Under the pieces are notes generated by a model. The model was not told the origin of the DNA and did not search any database. It saw only the letters and a list, made by a program, of their open reading frames with translations. Positions 1 to 5,208 of a stretch of DNA of 9,315 bases are shown here, one piece after another. Each line of letters begins with the position of its first letter. Positions within the stretch are counted from its first letter, which is position 1. The stretch is from Armatimonadota bacterium (GTDB lineage Bacteria > Vulcanimicrobiota > JACPDS01). The DNA lies in NCBI GenBank assembly GCA_016183885.1, contig JACPDS010000127.1, forward strand, positions 1 through 9,315, given 5' to 3'. The translations under genes and the position numbers were made by a program.

Positions 1-42
1 GGCAATGAAACATGTTAATGCTCAATAATTCGGTAACTCTTT

Positions 43-51
43 TGGTATAAT
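43..51 (+). promoter_or_regulatory. Extended -10 promoter element
   Basis: TGGTATAAT is a perfect TATAAT preceded by the TGn extension. It lies 28 bp ahead of the small ORF starting at 80, which has its own ribosome site AAAGGAG at 64-70. No convincing -35 hexamer is visible, as is usual for extended -10 promoters. Confidence 0.55.
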
Positions 52-79
52 AAAGTAAATATCAAAGGAGTGCCCGGCT

Positions 80-199
80 ATGAAATATTCAGACATAGTT
101 ATTGTAAAACGTTGGATTCCAATACTGAAAGAGTATGAGCGAACAAAAGCCAAAAAGCGATATCGCTTCATACCATATCCTTCCCTGTTTGTTGTTTAA
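80..199 (+). pseudogene. 39-codon ORF, probable remnant of a transposase N-terminus
   Basis: A short ORF starts with ATG at 80 behind AAAGGAG with a 9-nt gap and ends with TAA at 197-199. The product begins MKYSDIVIVKRW and is basic, with an amphipathic stretch (IPILKEYERTKAKKRYR). From memory this resembles the helix-turn-helix N-terminus of DDE-type transposases, whose full proteins are several hundred residues long, so this would be a 5' stub. The promoter and ribosome site look intact, so a 39-residue peptide could still be made. A 14-bp perfect palindrome at 155-168 lies where the expected continuation would start and may mark the break. Alternatives are a genuine small protein or a chance ORF. 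The transposase assignment is inference, not proven. Confidence 0.35.
155..168. repeat. 14-bp perfect palindrome
   Basis: AAGCGATATCGCTT is perfectly self-complementary with no loop. It lies inside the 3' half of the small ORF at 80-199. It may be a recombination scar or a protein-binding site. There is no T-run after it, so it is not a terminator. Confidence 0.5.
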
Positions 200-227
200 T
201 TTATTAATATGTTAATTATAACCACTC

Positions 228-716
228 TCAATGAATTTTTAAACTCTTTTCGAAATCTTTCAGAAATAATTTTTGAATTTCGTTGAGATGCGCTGAAGGC
301 CTTTTTTCTTTCACTAAGACAAGAGCCTTGTCTACATCAATACCTAATTTTTTGATGAAATAGGATGTTAAAAATGTTGTCGTCCTTCCATGTCCATTTC
401 TACAATGCACATAGGTTTTGATATTTTGACCCATTAAAACCTCAAATAGACGAAGAAGAACATTTATTAATTCTAAGGATGGTGCAGTATCTTCTTCCCA
501 AGGAAACCAGAAAAAATATTTAACGCCTTGTGGATTATCTAACCTTTCTGCTTCAAGTGATATATCAACATTAATGCCTTTTGTTAATAATTCAGCTTCA
601 AAATGATTTTGACAACACATATTATTCCCGGCGTAAAGAAATTCCTCAATCTTATTGTAACTTAATTTTATATGCTTGTGTTCCATCTCACGGATTTGTT
701 CCGGCGTCATTTCCAT
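228..716 (-). CDS. Dual-specificity / tyrosine-type protein phosphatase
   Basis: This is a cytoplasmic cysteine-dependent phosphatase of 162 residues, a normal length for a single-domain dual-specificity phosphatase. The signature CX5R(T) loop is VHCRNGHGRTTT, with nucleophile Cys105, phosphate-binding Arg111 and Thr112. An acidic stretch ending in Asp76 (WFPWEEDTAPS) precedes it and probably supplies the general acid. The tail contains KRPSAHLNEIQKLFL, matching the RPxxxLNxxQ helix that ends many family members. I chose the ATG at 716 (MEMTPEQ) because AGGAG sits 9 nt upstream; the in-frame ATG at 743 lies upstream of that ribosome site and inside an inverted repeat. Substrate is unknown: phosphoprotein, nucleotide or lipid are all possible. 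The first 50 codons and the leader are duplicated at 2430-2631. No N-terminal signal is visible. Family assignment is firm; role is not. Confidence 0.88.
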   Translation of the reverse strand: MEMTPEQIREMEHKHIKLSYNKIEEFLYAGNNMCCQNHFEAELLTKGINVDISLEAERLDNPQGVKYFFWFPWEEDTAPSLELINVLLRLFEVLMGQNIKTYVHCRNGHGRTTTFLTSYFIKKLGIDVDKALVLVKEKRPSAHLNEIQKLFLKDFEKSLKIH

Positions 717-766
717 AATTTCGCTCTCCTTTTTTAACAGCAACTAACTTTCTTTGCTGTTAGTAT
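566..766. repeat. Direct repeat, copy 1 (phosphatase leader plus codons 1-50)
   Basis: This 201-bp segment matches 2430-2631 in the same orientation. By eye the copies differ by 13 substitutions, 11 of them transitions, and one T in the poly-T stretch, giving about 93% identity. The repeat starts inside the -10 element of the phosphatase promoter, covers the leader with its inverted repeat and ribosome site, and ends at codon 50. The two copies bracket the flavoprotein gene, so recombination between them would delete it. Confidence 0.93.
735..762. promoter_or_regulatory. 9-bp inverted repeat at the phosphatase promoter, probable operator
   Basis: TAACAGCAA and TTGCTGTTA are perfect 9-bp arms separated by 10 bp, with centres about two helical turns apart. 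The outer arm touches the last base of the -10 hexamer and covers the expected start of transcription, a classic repressor position. It could also form a hairpin in the leader, but the 5' arm would be only partly transcribed if the promoter call is right. The second copy (2600-2627) keeps the symmetry except one base, which still allows G-U pairing. Confidence 0.5.
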
Positions 767-790
767 AATAAATACGGCTAATTTTGTCTG
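762..790 (-). promoter_or_regulatory. Promoter of the phosphatase gene
   Basis: On the minus strand, CAGACA (790-785) and TATACT (767-762) are separated by exactly 17 bp, matching the housekeeping sigma consensus at 4/6 and 5/6 positions. Transcription would begin near 755, about 39 nt ahead of the ATG at 716. The upstream half is absent from the duplicated copy, where the last base of this -10 becomes C (CATACT). Confidence 0.5.
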
Positions 791-887
791 TAATCTGGCT
801 TACTTTTTTTTCTTCAGTAATTCACGATACCGATAAATCAGTGCTTATTATCCACTCCTTCTTTTTAATGTTAACAATATGGAAATT

Positions 888-2291
888 TTATGATTTTCCT
901 TTCAAGGTACGAATTATCCTGCAGGAGAGACTGCTTAAAAAATCTTCAACTGTAATTTCTGCCGCCAATTCCTGAATAGCTGTTGAATAGGTGGGATAAA
1001 CATGGATGGCTCCGGCAAGATCGCTTAATTTAAGATTAAGTTTCAATGCCAGAACAAACTCAGTGATTGCTTCTCCTGCCCGGGAAGCAACAATGGTTGC
1101 TCCCAGAAGTTTTCCGTCATTTTTATGTACTATTTTTAAGAATGCGTCTTTATCATTTTCGCAGATCGCACGGTCAATCCTGCTTACATCCCATATTGTA
1201 ATTTTTACTTCTCCGCAAAATTTTTTTCTTGCTTGTTCTTCTGTAAGTCCCACATGAGCAACTTCCGGATCAGTAAACGTGGTCCATGGTACTACATCGG
1301 TAAACCCTTCTGAGCTTCCAATAAGCAAAGCATTTCGCACTGCCTGAAAAGCCTGCCAACCTGCAAAGTGAGTGAATTGATACCCTCCAATACAATCTCC
1401 TGCCGCATAGATATGCTTTGCGGTTGTGCGAAGTGAGTTATCTATCTGAATTCCTTTGGAAGAATAACTTACTCCAGCTTTTTCAAGATTAAGTCCTTCC
1501 ACCCTTGGTGCACGGCCAACGGCAATAAATAAGATTTCTCCTTTAACTTCCTGTTCTTTTGCAGTGACTATGATTTCAGTTTCATCTTTTCGCACTCCAG
1601 TTGCCCGACTCCAGATAAATTTAATTCCTTCCCGTGCAAATACTTTTTTCATAACTTCCGCCACTTCCGGTTCATCTTTCGGAAGCATGCGTTCGCCAAT
1701 GACGGTTACCTGAGACCCCAGCCGCTGATAAATCTGTGCAATTTCCATGCCAATAGGACCTGCACCCATAACAATCATCCTTTGAGGAAGGCGGTCATTA
1801 TCAAAAATCTGCTCATAGGTCATGAATTGCACATCCTTAAGTCCGGGAACTTTAGGGATAACCGGATAGGCACCGCTTGTAATGATGAAATTTTTTGCTG
1901 AAAGGGTTTTTTTACCGGCTTTGATGGTATGAGCATTAAGAAAACAGGCTTCACTGGAAATTACTTCAATTCCTCTTCTCGATAACTCCTCTGGAGTTTC
2001 GTGATTATATACATGGGCAATTGCCTGTCTTATATATTCCCGCACTTTGAGCATATCAACAACTGGCTGCGAATCAGCAATGCCATAATTGGAAGCACTT
2101 CTTGCCTCGTGCGCCACTTTTGCTACTTTAATCAAAGCTTTGCTGGGCACGCATCCTGTCCATGTGCAGTCTCCGCCGATGTGATGTTTTTCCACCAAAG
2201 CAATTTTAGCCCCAAATTTGGCCGCAAAATTTGCTGCCGTTAATCCGCCTGAACCGGCTCCGATAATTATAAGATCATAATCGTAAATCAC
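888..2291 (-). CDS. Mercuric-reductase-like FAD/NAD(P)-dependent disulfide oxidoreductase
   Basis: This is a 467-residue class I pyridine nucleotide-disulfide oxidoreductase, a cytoplasmic homodimeric flavoprotein family. Visible parts are the FAD dinucleotide fold GAGSGG (11-16), the redox pair Cys42/Cys47 in GGDCTWTGCVPSKAL, the NAD(P) fold GAGPIG (176-181), the second FAD motif YAAGDC (295-300) and a C-terminal dimerisation domain from about residue 335. In lipoamide dehydrogenase and glutathione reductase this domain ends with a catalytic His-Glu pair in HPTxxE; here it reads HVYPTYST (430-437), so Tyr432 replaces the His and Thr437 the Glu. Tyr there recalls MerA-type enzymes, but the N-terminal metal-binding domain and C-terminal vicinal cysteines of true mercuric reductase are absent. 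The start is GTG, with AGAGG 14 nt upstream, a slightly long gap. The substrate is unknown. The gene sits between two copies of a phosphatase leader. Confidence 0.88.
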   Translation of the reverse strand: MIYDYDLIIIGAGSGGLTAANFAAKFGAKIALVEKHHIGGDCTWTGCVPSKALIKVAKVAHEARSASNYGIADSQPVVDMLKVREYIRQAIAHVYNHETPEELSRRGIEVISSEACFLNAHTIKAGKKTLSAKNFIITSGAYPVIPKVPGLKDVQFMTYEQIFDNDRLPQRMIVMGAGPIGMEIAQIYQRLGSQVTVIGERMLPKDEPEVAEVMKKVFAREGIKFIWSRATGVRKDETEIIVTAKEQEVKGEILFIAVGRAPRVEGLNLEKAGVSYSSKGIQIDNSLRTTAKHIYAAGDCIGGYQFTHFAGWQAFQAVRNALLIGSSEGFTDVVPWTTFTDPEVAHVGLTEEQARKKFCGEVKITIWDVSRIDRAICENDKDAFLKIVHKNDGKLLGATIVASRAGEAITEFVLALKLNLKLSDLAGAIHVYPTYSTAIQELAAEITVEDFLSSLSCRIIRTLKGKS

Positions 2292-2418
2292 GTATTTCTT
2301 ATTATCCTCTTAAAAATATCCATCAGTTTGTAAAAAGAGCGGAAATTCTAATACAACTATCACAACAATACGGCATGGCAACTACAAAAGACACTAAATT
2401 TAAGGCGCACTTTACTCA

Positions 2419-2580
2419 TCAGAATTTAGCAACATTAATTTCTTTTGTTAATAATTCAGCTTCAAAATAATTTTGGCAACATATATTATTTCCGGCGTAA
2501 AGAAATTCCTCAATCTTATTATAACTTAATTTTATATGCTTGTGTTCCATTTCGCGGATTTGTTCTGGCGTCATTTCCAT
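2419..2580 (-). pseudogene. Truncated second copy of the phosphatase gene (5' end only)
   Basis: ATG at 2580 opens a 53-codon frame whose first 50 residues match the phosphatase at 228-716 except Met33Ile, His38Tyr and Gly47Glu. It then runs Val-Ala-Lys-Phe into TGA. The catalytic Cys/Arg loop and the acid residue are missing, so it cannot be a phosphatase. The ribosome site GGAG and its 9-nt spacing are preserved, but the -35 region is gone and the -10 is altered, so expression would need readthrough from the toxin-antitoxin promoter upstream. Most differences are transitions and many are silent, and no stop or frameshift has arisen in the kept part. This fits either a recent duplication or mild selection on the peptide or leader. 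The simplest reading is a recombination remnant. Confidence 0.85.
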
Positions 2581-2631
2581 AATTTCGTTCTCCTTTTTTT
2601 AACAGCAACTACCTTTCTTTACTGTTAGTAT
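2430..2631. repeat. Direct repeat, copy 2
   Basis: This is the partner of 566-766 in the same orientation, 1864 bp away. It contains the leader, the inverted repeat TAACAGCAA / TTACTGTTA (2600-2608 and 2619-2627) and codons 1-50 of the remnant. It ends abruptly at 2631 next to a GC-rich hairpin, which looks like the breakpoint. Confidence 0.93.
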
Positions 2632-2687
2632 GGGGCTGTGCCCCATGATATCACATATTTCCTGCATGCTTTTAGCCTTGAAAGTGG

Positions 2688-2969
2688 TCACAATCTCTTG
2701 ATTTCCTTTTCAAGATTTTTTCTATCAATTATCATTTTAACTATTATCCTCTTATCTTCCACCCGGAAAATAATTCTATAATCCCCTTCTTTTAACTCGT
2801 AATGCACCGGCTTCAGGGTTTTCATTTTTTTTATGACCTTGCTTCCCACAAAAGGAAAGTTTTTTAATAATTGCAGGCCTTCCAGAATTTTCTTTTCTAA
2901 GTTCCACGGAAGCTTCCTTAAATCTTTTTCCGTTTGTGGTAAAAGAACTATTTGAAAACTATTTTCCAA
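2688..2969 (-). CDS. RelE/ParE-superfamily toxin
   Basis: This is a 93-residue basic protein, typical length for the RelE/ParE fold. The pattern fits the family: an N-terminal strand, a helix-rich segment (EKDLRKLPWNLEKKILEGL), then EGDYRIIFRV, which matches the core GDYRVIY-type motif with Arg65, and a last strand ending in IIDRKN with Arg83. RelE-type members cut ribosome-bound mRNA and ParE-type members poison gyrase; the sequence does not settle which. The usual terminal Tyr of active RelE (HRxxVYR) is not evident (DRKNLEKE), so activity could be reduced or ParE-like. The start is TTG at 2969 with AAAGGA about 9 nt upstream; no other start fits, as a stop lies just upstream in frame. The gene overlaps the antitoxin by 11 bp, giving translational coupling. 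Confidence 0.85.
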   Translation of the reverse strand: MENSFQIVLLPQTEKDLRKLPWNLEKKILEGLQLLKNFPFVGSKVIKKMKTLKPVHYELKEGDYRIIFRVEDKRIIVKMIIDRKNLEKEIKRL

Positions 2970-3228
2970 CTTCCTTTTTCCTTTCTGCTATGTAGTCGTC
3001 CAAATTTTTGAAGTTGCCTTTTCTATAATCCTTCTCCGCCTCATCAAGCAGCTTCCTTACTTTCGGACTATTATCAATAATATAGTCTTCCATGTCTTCC
3101 TCTGTCAGTCTGTGAATTACCGCCCTTGGCTTTCCTCTGTAAGTAACGATGACATCTTCTCCTCTGTTTGTCAGCGCCAAAATTGATGAAGTCTTTTCCT
3201 TCAGTTCTTTCATGTTAGCAAATCTCAT
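2959..3228 (-). CDS. Phd/YefM-family antitoxin
   Basis: This 89-residue protein is the upstream partner of the RelE-like toxin. The N-terminal 45 residues match the Phd/YefM DNA-binding dimer domain: FANMKELKEKTSSIL, then GEDVIVTYRGKPRAVI, the strand-turn-strand with the conserved G-x-P. The acidic and charged C-terminal half (45-89, with DNSPKVRKLLDEAEKDYRKGN) would be flexible and wrap the toxin. Such antitoxins bind the toxin and repress their own promoter. A TTGACA-17-TTTAAT promoter and an 18-bp imperfect palindrome between the start site and the ATG fit this autoregulation. The ATG at 3228 has a strong ribosome site (GGGGTG, about 7 nt away). The stop overlaps the start of the toxin gene. 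Partner and fold are well supported; target specificity is not. Confidence 0.87.
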   Translation of the reverse strand: MRFANMKELKEKTSSILALTNRGEDVIVTYRGKPRAVIHRLTEEDMEDYIIDNSPKVRKLLDEAEKDYRKGNFKNLDDYIAERKKEVGK

Positions 3229-3246
3229 TTTATTTCACCCCTTTAT

Positions 3247-3264
3247 GTGTCTCTTTAGCGACAC
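3247..3264. promoter_or_regulatory. Palindromic operator of the toxin-antitoxin operon
   Basis: GTGTCTCTTTAGCGACAC is an imperfect palindrome in which 7 of 9 position pairs match and GTGTC/GACAC form the arms. It lies just downstream of the promoter, covering about +5 to +22 of the transcript, and is a good candidate binding site for the antitoxin or its toxin complex. Confidence 0.55.
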
Positions 3265-3275
3265 TTCCTAATTTC

Positions 3276-3304
3276 ATTAAAACAAAAAAATCCCGGCATG
3301 TCAA
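3276..3304 (-). promoter_or_regulatory. Promoter of the toxin-antitoxin operon
   Basis: On the minus strand, TTGACA (3304-3299) is a perfect -35 and TTTAAT (3281-3276) a 4/6 -10 element, separated by 17 bp. The start site is expected near 3269, about 41 nt before the antitoxin ATG. Confidence 0.75.
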
Positions 3305-3538
3305 TACCTTGTCAAAAATGGTTTAATTTTTCCCTGCCATTATATCCAGCAATTCAAAGATAGGTTTGTTTTACGCCAACGATTCATCGAATATTCTGCA
3401 AAACAGAGCGGGATATTATATCGGACTAAAGTTAGTCGAAGCCATCGCCAAAGATGAGAATATCATTAAACAGGATATTCTCAAAATTCCTAGAAACCAG
3501 AAAAAGGTTCGAGAATATAGTCAAGAAACGGCTTTTAG

Positions 3539-3574
3539 AAAAGTCAAGTTAAATTTTTGCCTATTGACTTTTTT
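3539..3574 (+). terminator. Weak terminator-like hairpin
   Basis: AAAAGTCAA and TTGACTTTT form a 9-bp stem with a 16-nt loop, and the right arm runs into six Ts. The stem is AT-rich, so it would be weak. Its right arm also serves as the -35 element of the promoter at 3564-3592, so the repeat may instead be a regulatory site for the next gene. Confidence 0.35.
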
Positions 3575-3592
3575 CATCTTATTTAGTATATA
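3564..3592 (+). promoter_or_regulatory. Promoter of the coiled-coil protein gene
   Basis: TTGACT (3564-3569) and TATATA (3587-3592) are separated by 17 bp. The start site would be near 3599, leaving a very short leader of about 13 nt that just includes the ribosome site AAGGAAG before the ATG at 3612. Confidence 0.65.
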
Positions 3593-3611
3593 AAATTAAG
3601 GAAGAATAATT

Positions 3612-4562
3612 ATGAATATCTGGATGCAGGCGGGAATAGGAATTTTAAGCAACCTTTTAGGGGGGATTAATCAACAATCCCATCTTAAATTATTTCAAGA
3701 AATGCAGCAAAAAAATCTAGCCCAATTACAGCAAACTTTTATGCCTTCCGGCGAAGAATTAGAAAAAACTCTTTATCCCGTCTTGGATTTAGAAAAAGAA
3801 TTTTCCTATCCTGAAAAAGAAACTCAAAAATTTCAAAAAATGCAGATTGCGGATTTAAATCTTAAAGAAACTTTAGCAAGAGACCTGCATGATAATATTT
3901 CCAAAATGAAAGAAAATTTTTTTAAAGAAAATCACTATGAAGCTAAAACTAATCAAAAAGGAGAAACAGAATTAGCTTTAAATGAAAAAGGCAAACCTAT
4001 CATCAAACAAGGAGGAGAAGAAATCCCTCAAAAGGTTGCCCGTTTAAAATATGAAGATTTATTAAAAAAAGATATTTTTCAGGAACAACAAATTGAAAAA
4101 GAAAATTTTCTTAAACAAGAAAGACAAAACATTATCGTTTTTTTAGAAACCAATAAAAATAATTTAAAAGATCCCAGCATTCAAAATGAATTGCAAAAAA
4201 TGGTTATTTTAACTCAAAAGAAAGCTCAAAAATTAAAACGCGCTCAAGAAACAGAAAGCGCCGGAGTTGATTTGCCCTCCGAAGAAATGAAAGAATTTCT
4301 TAAAGAAAAAGCCGAAGACATTTATAAATTAGAAGACGAGCAGATTTTAAAGCAAGTTAACTCAAAAGAAGGGCAGGTTTTAAAAGAATATCAAGAAAAA
4401 CTTGCCAAAGCTTTAACTCAAAGAAAAGAAAAACTTCAAGTTAATATTTTAGAAGAAAAACTTCTTAAAAAACCCCAATTTTCAGCTAAAGGAGATTTAA
4501 GCGATCTGCTTCCTCCTTATTTAAGCGACATATTAGCTCAAATGGAAATTTATTATATTTAA
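3612..4562 (+). CDS. Uncharacterised Cys-free, highly charged coiled-coil protein
   Basis: I do not recognise this 316-residue protein. A short uncharged, Gly-containing N-terminus (MNIWMQAGIGILSNLLGGIN) is followed by almost uninterrupted Lys/Glu/Gln-rich sequence predicted to be helical, probably coiled coil, from about 20-95 and 145-295. A small break near 108-135 (NQKGETELALNEKGKPIIKQGGEEIP) looks like a beta hairpin or loop. It has no cysteine and one tryptophan. There is no signal peptide: the N-terminus lacks positive charges and a long hydrophobic core, so it could be an amphipathic membrane anchor or a secretion signal of another type. ATG at 3612 has AAGGAAG 7 nt upstream and its own promoter. 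It is followed by a small palindromic element and no operon partner. Possible roles, all inference, are a structural protein, a chaperone-like scaffold or an exported effector. Confidence 0.75.
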   Translation: MNIWMQAGIGILSNLLGGINQQSHLKLFQEMQQKNLAQLQQTFMPSGEELEKTLYPVLDLEKEFSYPEKETQKFQKMQIADLNLKETLARDLHDNISKMKENFFKENHYEAKTNQKGETELALNEKGKPIIKQGGEEIPQKVARLKYEDLLKKDIFQEQQIEKENFLKQERQNIIVFLETNKNNLKDPSIQNELQKMVILTQKKAQKLKRAQETESAGVDLPSEEMKEFLKEKAEDIYKLEDEQILKQVNSKEGQVLKEYQEKLAKALTQRKEKLQVNILEEKLLKKPQFSAKGDLSDLLPPYLSDILAQMEIYYI

Positions 4563-4576
4563 ATAAAGTAATAAAT

Positions 4577-4663
4577 GTAAGCTTTCAACCCCCTCACCCT
4601 TACCCTCTCCCCGAAGGGAGAGGGAATTAGAGGCAAGTTAAGCGTTGACAGCTGAATGCTTAC
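4577..4663. mobile_element. 87-bp MITE-like palindromic element
   Basis: Near-perfect 11-bp terminal inverted repeats, GTAAGCTTTCA (4577-4587) and TGAATGCTTAC (4653-4663), match at 10 of 11 positions. They enclose a GC-rich hairpin of the widespread CCCTCACCCT...CCCTCTCCC type (stem 4603-4611 with 4616-4624, loop CGAA). The ends are immediately flanked by the 8-bp direct repeat TAATAAAT at 4569-4576 and 4664-4671, as expected of a target-site duplication. It encodes nothing and would need a transposase supplied in trans. In AT-rich DNA an 8-bp match can arise by chance, but its exact abutment on both ends supports a real insertion. Confidence 0.6.
4603..4624. repeat. Perfect 9-bp GC-rich hairpin with CGAA loop
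   Basis: CCCTCTCCC and GGGAGAGGG pair perfectly around the tetraloop CGAA. It has no T-run, so it is not a standard terminator, but it is stable enough to stall polymerase or protect the 3' end of the upstream transcript. It forms the core of the mobile element at 4577-4663. Confidence 0.85.
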
Positions 4664-4749
4664 TAATAAATTAAACTAAAAAATTATTAAGAATAATCCA
4701 AATTTTTATTTATCTTATAATTAAATTTAAAGAAGGATGGGTGATAAAA

Positions 4750-5208
4750 ATGAAAAAAAATATTTTGTTAATTCCATTATTTTTATTATTAATTTTATCT
4801 TTTATAAAAAATGTTTCCGCTCAAGAATTAACTGTAAACTACAAAGATACTTATTACACTTTTAAACTTGATGATGATATAAAACATTTAAGCCTTAAAA
4901 TTAAATCATCTTATCCGGTAGTTGATTATTTAGATTTAGGAGTAAATGTGGAAAAATTTTGGGCTGCAGCTACTCCTAAAGGAGCGGTAGTGGTATGGAA
5001 AGTTTCTCCAAACAGCTTTCCCTATCGTTTAATTGAACTGCGCAGCGGAAAAATCTCGGCTTCCGATTATCTTTATGTAGATAAATATGATGTAAAATAT
5101 CTCAGCATACAAGCTAAAAATTACGGCGCAATAATTACTGTCTATTATGAAACCGGCGGAGAAAAAAGTTTTATTTTAAAGTTTCCCGGTTTTCATAAAG
5201 AAAATTAA
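4750..5208 (+). CDS. Small secreted protein of unknown function
   Basis: This 152-residue protein has a textbook Sec signal peptide: basic MKKN, a hydrophobic core (ILLIPLFLLLILSFI) and a signal peptidase I site at Val22-Ser23-Ala24/Gln25. The mature part of about 128 residues has alternating polar/hydrophobic stretches typical of a beta sandwich (VNYKDTYYTFKL, HLSLKIKS, GAIITVYYE, KSFILKF) and no cysteine, so it is likely an extracytoplasmic beta-rich domain. I recognise no family. I chose ATG 4750 over the in-frame GTG at 4741 because the latter is only 3 nt from GAAGGA; the gap to 4750 is 12 nt. Its last 38 bp overlap the convergent lipoprotein gene, so the two transcripts would be complementary at their ends. 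Confidence 0.75.
   Translation: MKKNILLIPLFLLLILSFIKNVSAQELTVNYKDTYYTFKLDDDIKHLSLKIKSSYPVVDYLDLGVNVEKFWAAATPKGAVVVWKVSPNSFPYRLIELRSGKISASDYLYVDKYDVKYLSIQAKNYGAIITVYYETGGEKSFILKFPGFHKEN

Larger units (their letters stand above)
2292..2687. other. 396-bp interval between flavoprotein and toxin genes
   Basis: This stretch holds no full-length gene. On the minus strand it contains the 53-codon phosphatase remnant (2419-2580) with its leader, and the flavoprotein leader (2292-2418), in which I see no convincing promoter. A GC-rich hairpin, TGGGGC-TGT-GCCCCA, lies at 2631-2645 immediately beside the repeat boundary, followed by the 8-bp palindrome TGATATCA at 2646-2653. The hairpin has no T-run on either strand. 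It may be a recombination scar or slow polymerase after the toxin gene. Confidence 0.6.
3327..3593 (+). pseudogene. C-terminal remnant of an unidentified gene
   Basis: An open frame runs from just after a stop at 3324 to TAA at 3591-3593. The only possible starts are weak (TTG at 3366, no clear ribosome site). The middle part, with NILQNRAGYYIGLKLVEAIAK, looks like real protein: a patterned amphipathic helix after an RAGYYIG motif. From memory it recalls the C-terminal segment of some predicted zinc peptidases (DUF2268-like), but that is a weak impression. The last 20 residues are hydrophobic and probably read-through into promoter DNA. No start, N-terminus or catalytic motif is present, so I treat it as a broken 3' piece. 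The toxin-antitoxin operon starts at 3304 next to its upstream edge, so an insertion may have removed the rest. Confidence 0.4.

Noticed and set aside
784..975. Plus-strand ORF of 63 codons partly antisense to the flavoprotein 3' end
   Set aside because: No ribosome site, hydrophobic low-complexity product, and it overlaps the well-supported minus-strand gene.
1006..1257. Plus-strand ORF inside the flavoprotein gene
   Set aside because: It lies entirely antisense to a conserved enzyme and shows no start signal or domain.
2001..2243. Plus-strand ORF opposite the flavoprotein FAD domain
   Set aside because: It is the shadow of the conserved redox-active region on the other strand.
2631..2645. 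GC-rich hairpin TGGGGC-TGT-GCCCCA as terminator of the toxin operon
   Set aside because: No T-run follows on either strand. Kept only as a likely breakpoint mark.
4591..4624. CRISPR-like or tandem repeat from CCCTCACCCTTACCCTCTCCC
   Set aside because: Only two or three imperfect CCCT units occur and they belong to a single hairpin; no spacer structure exists.
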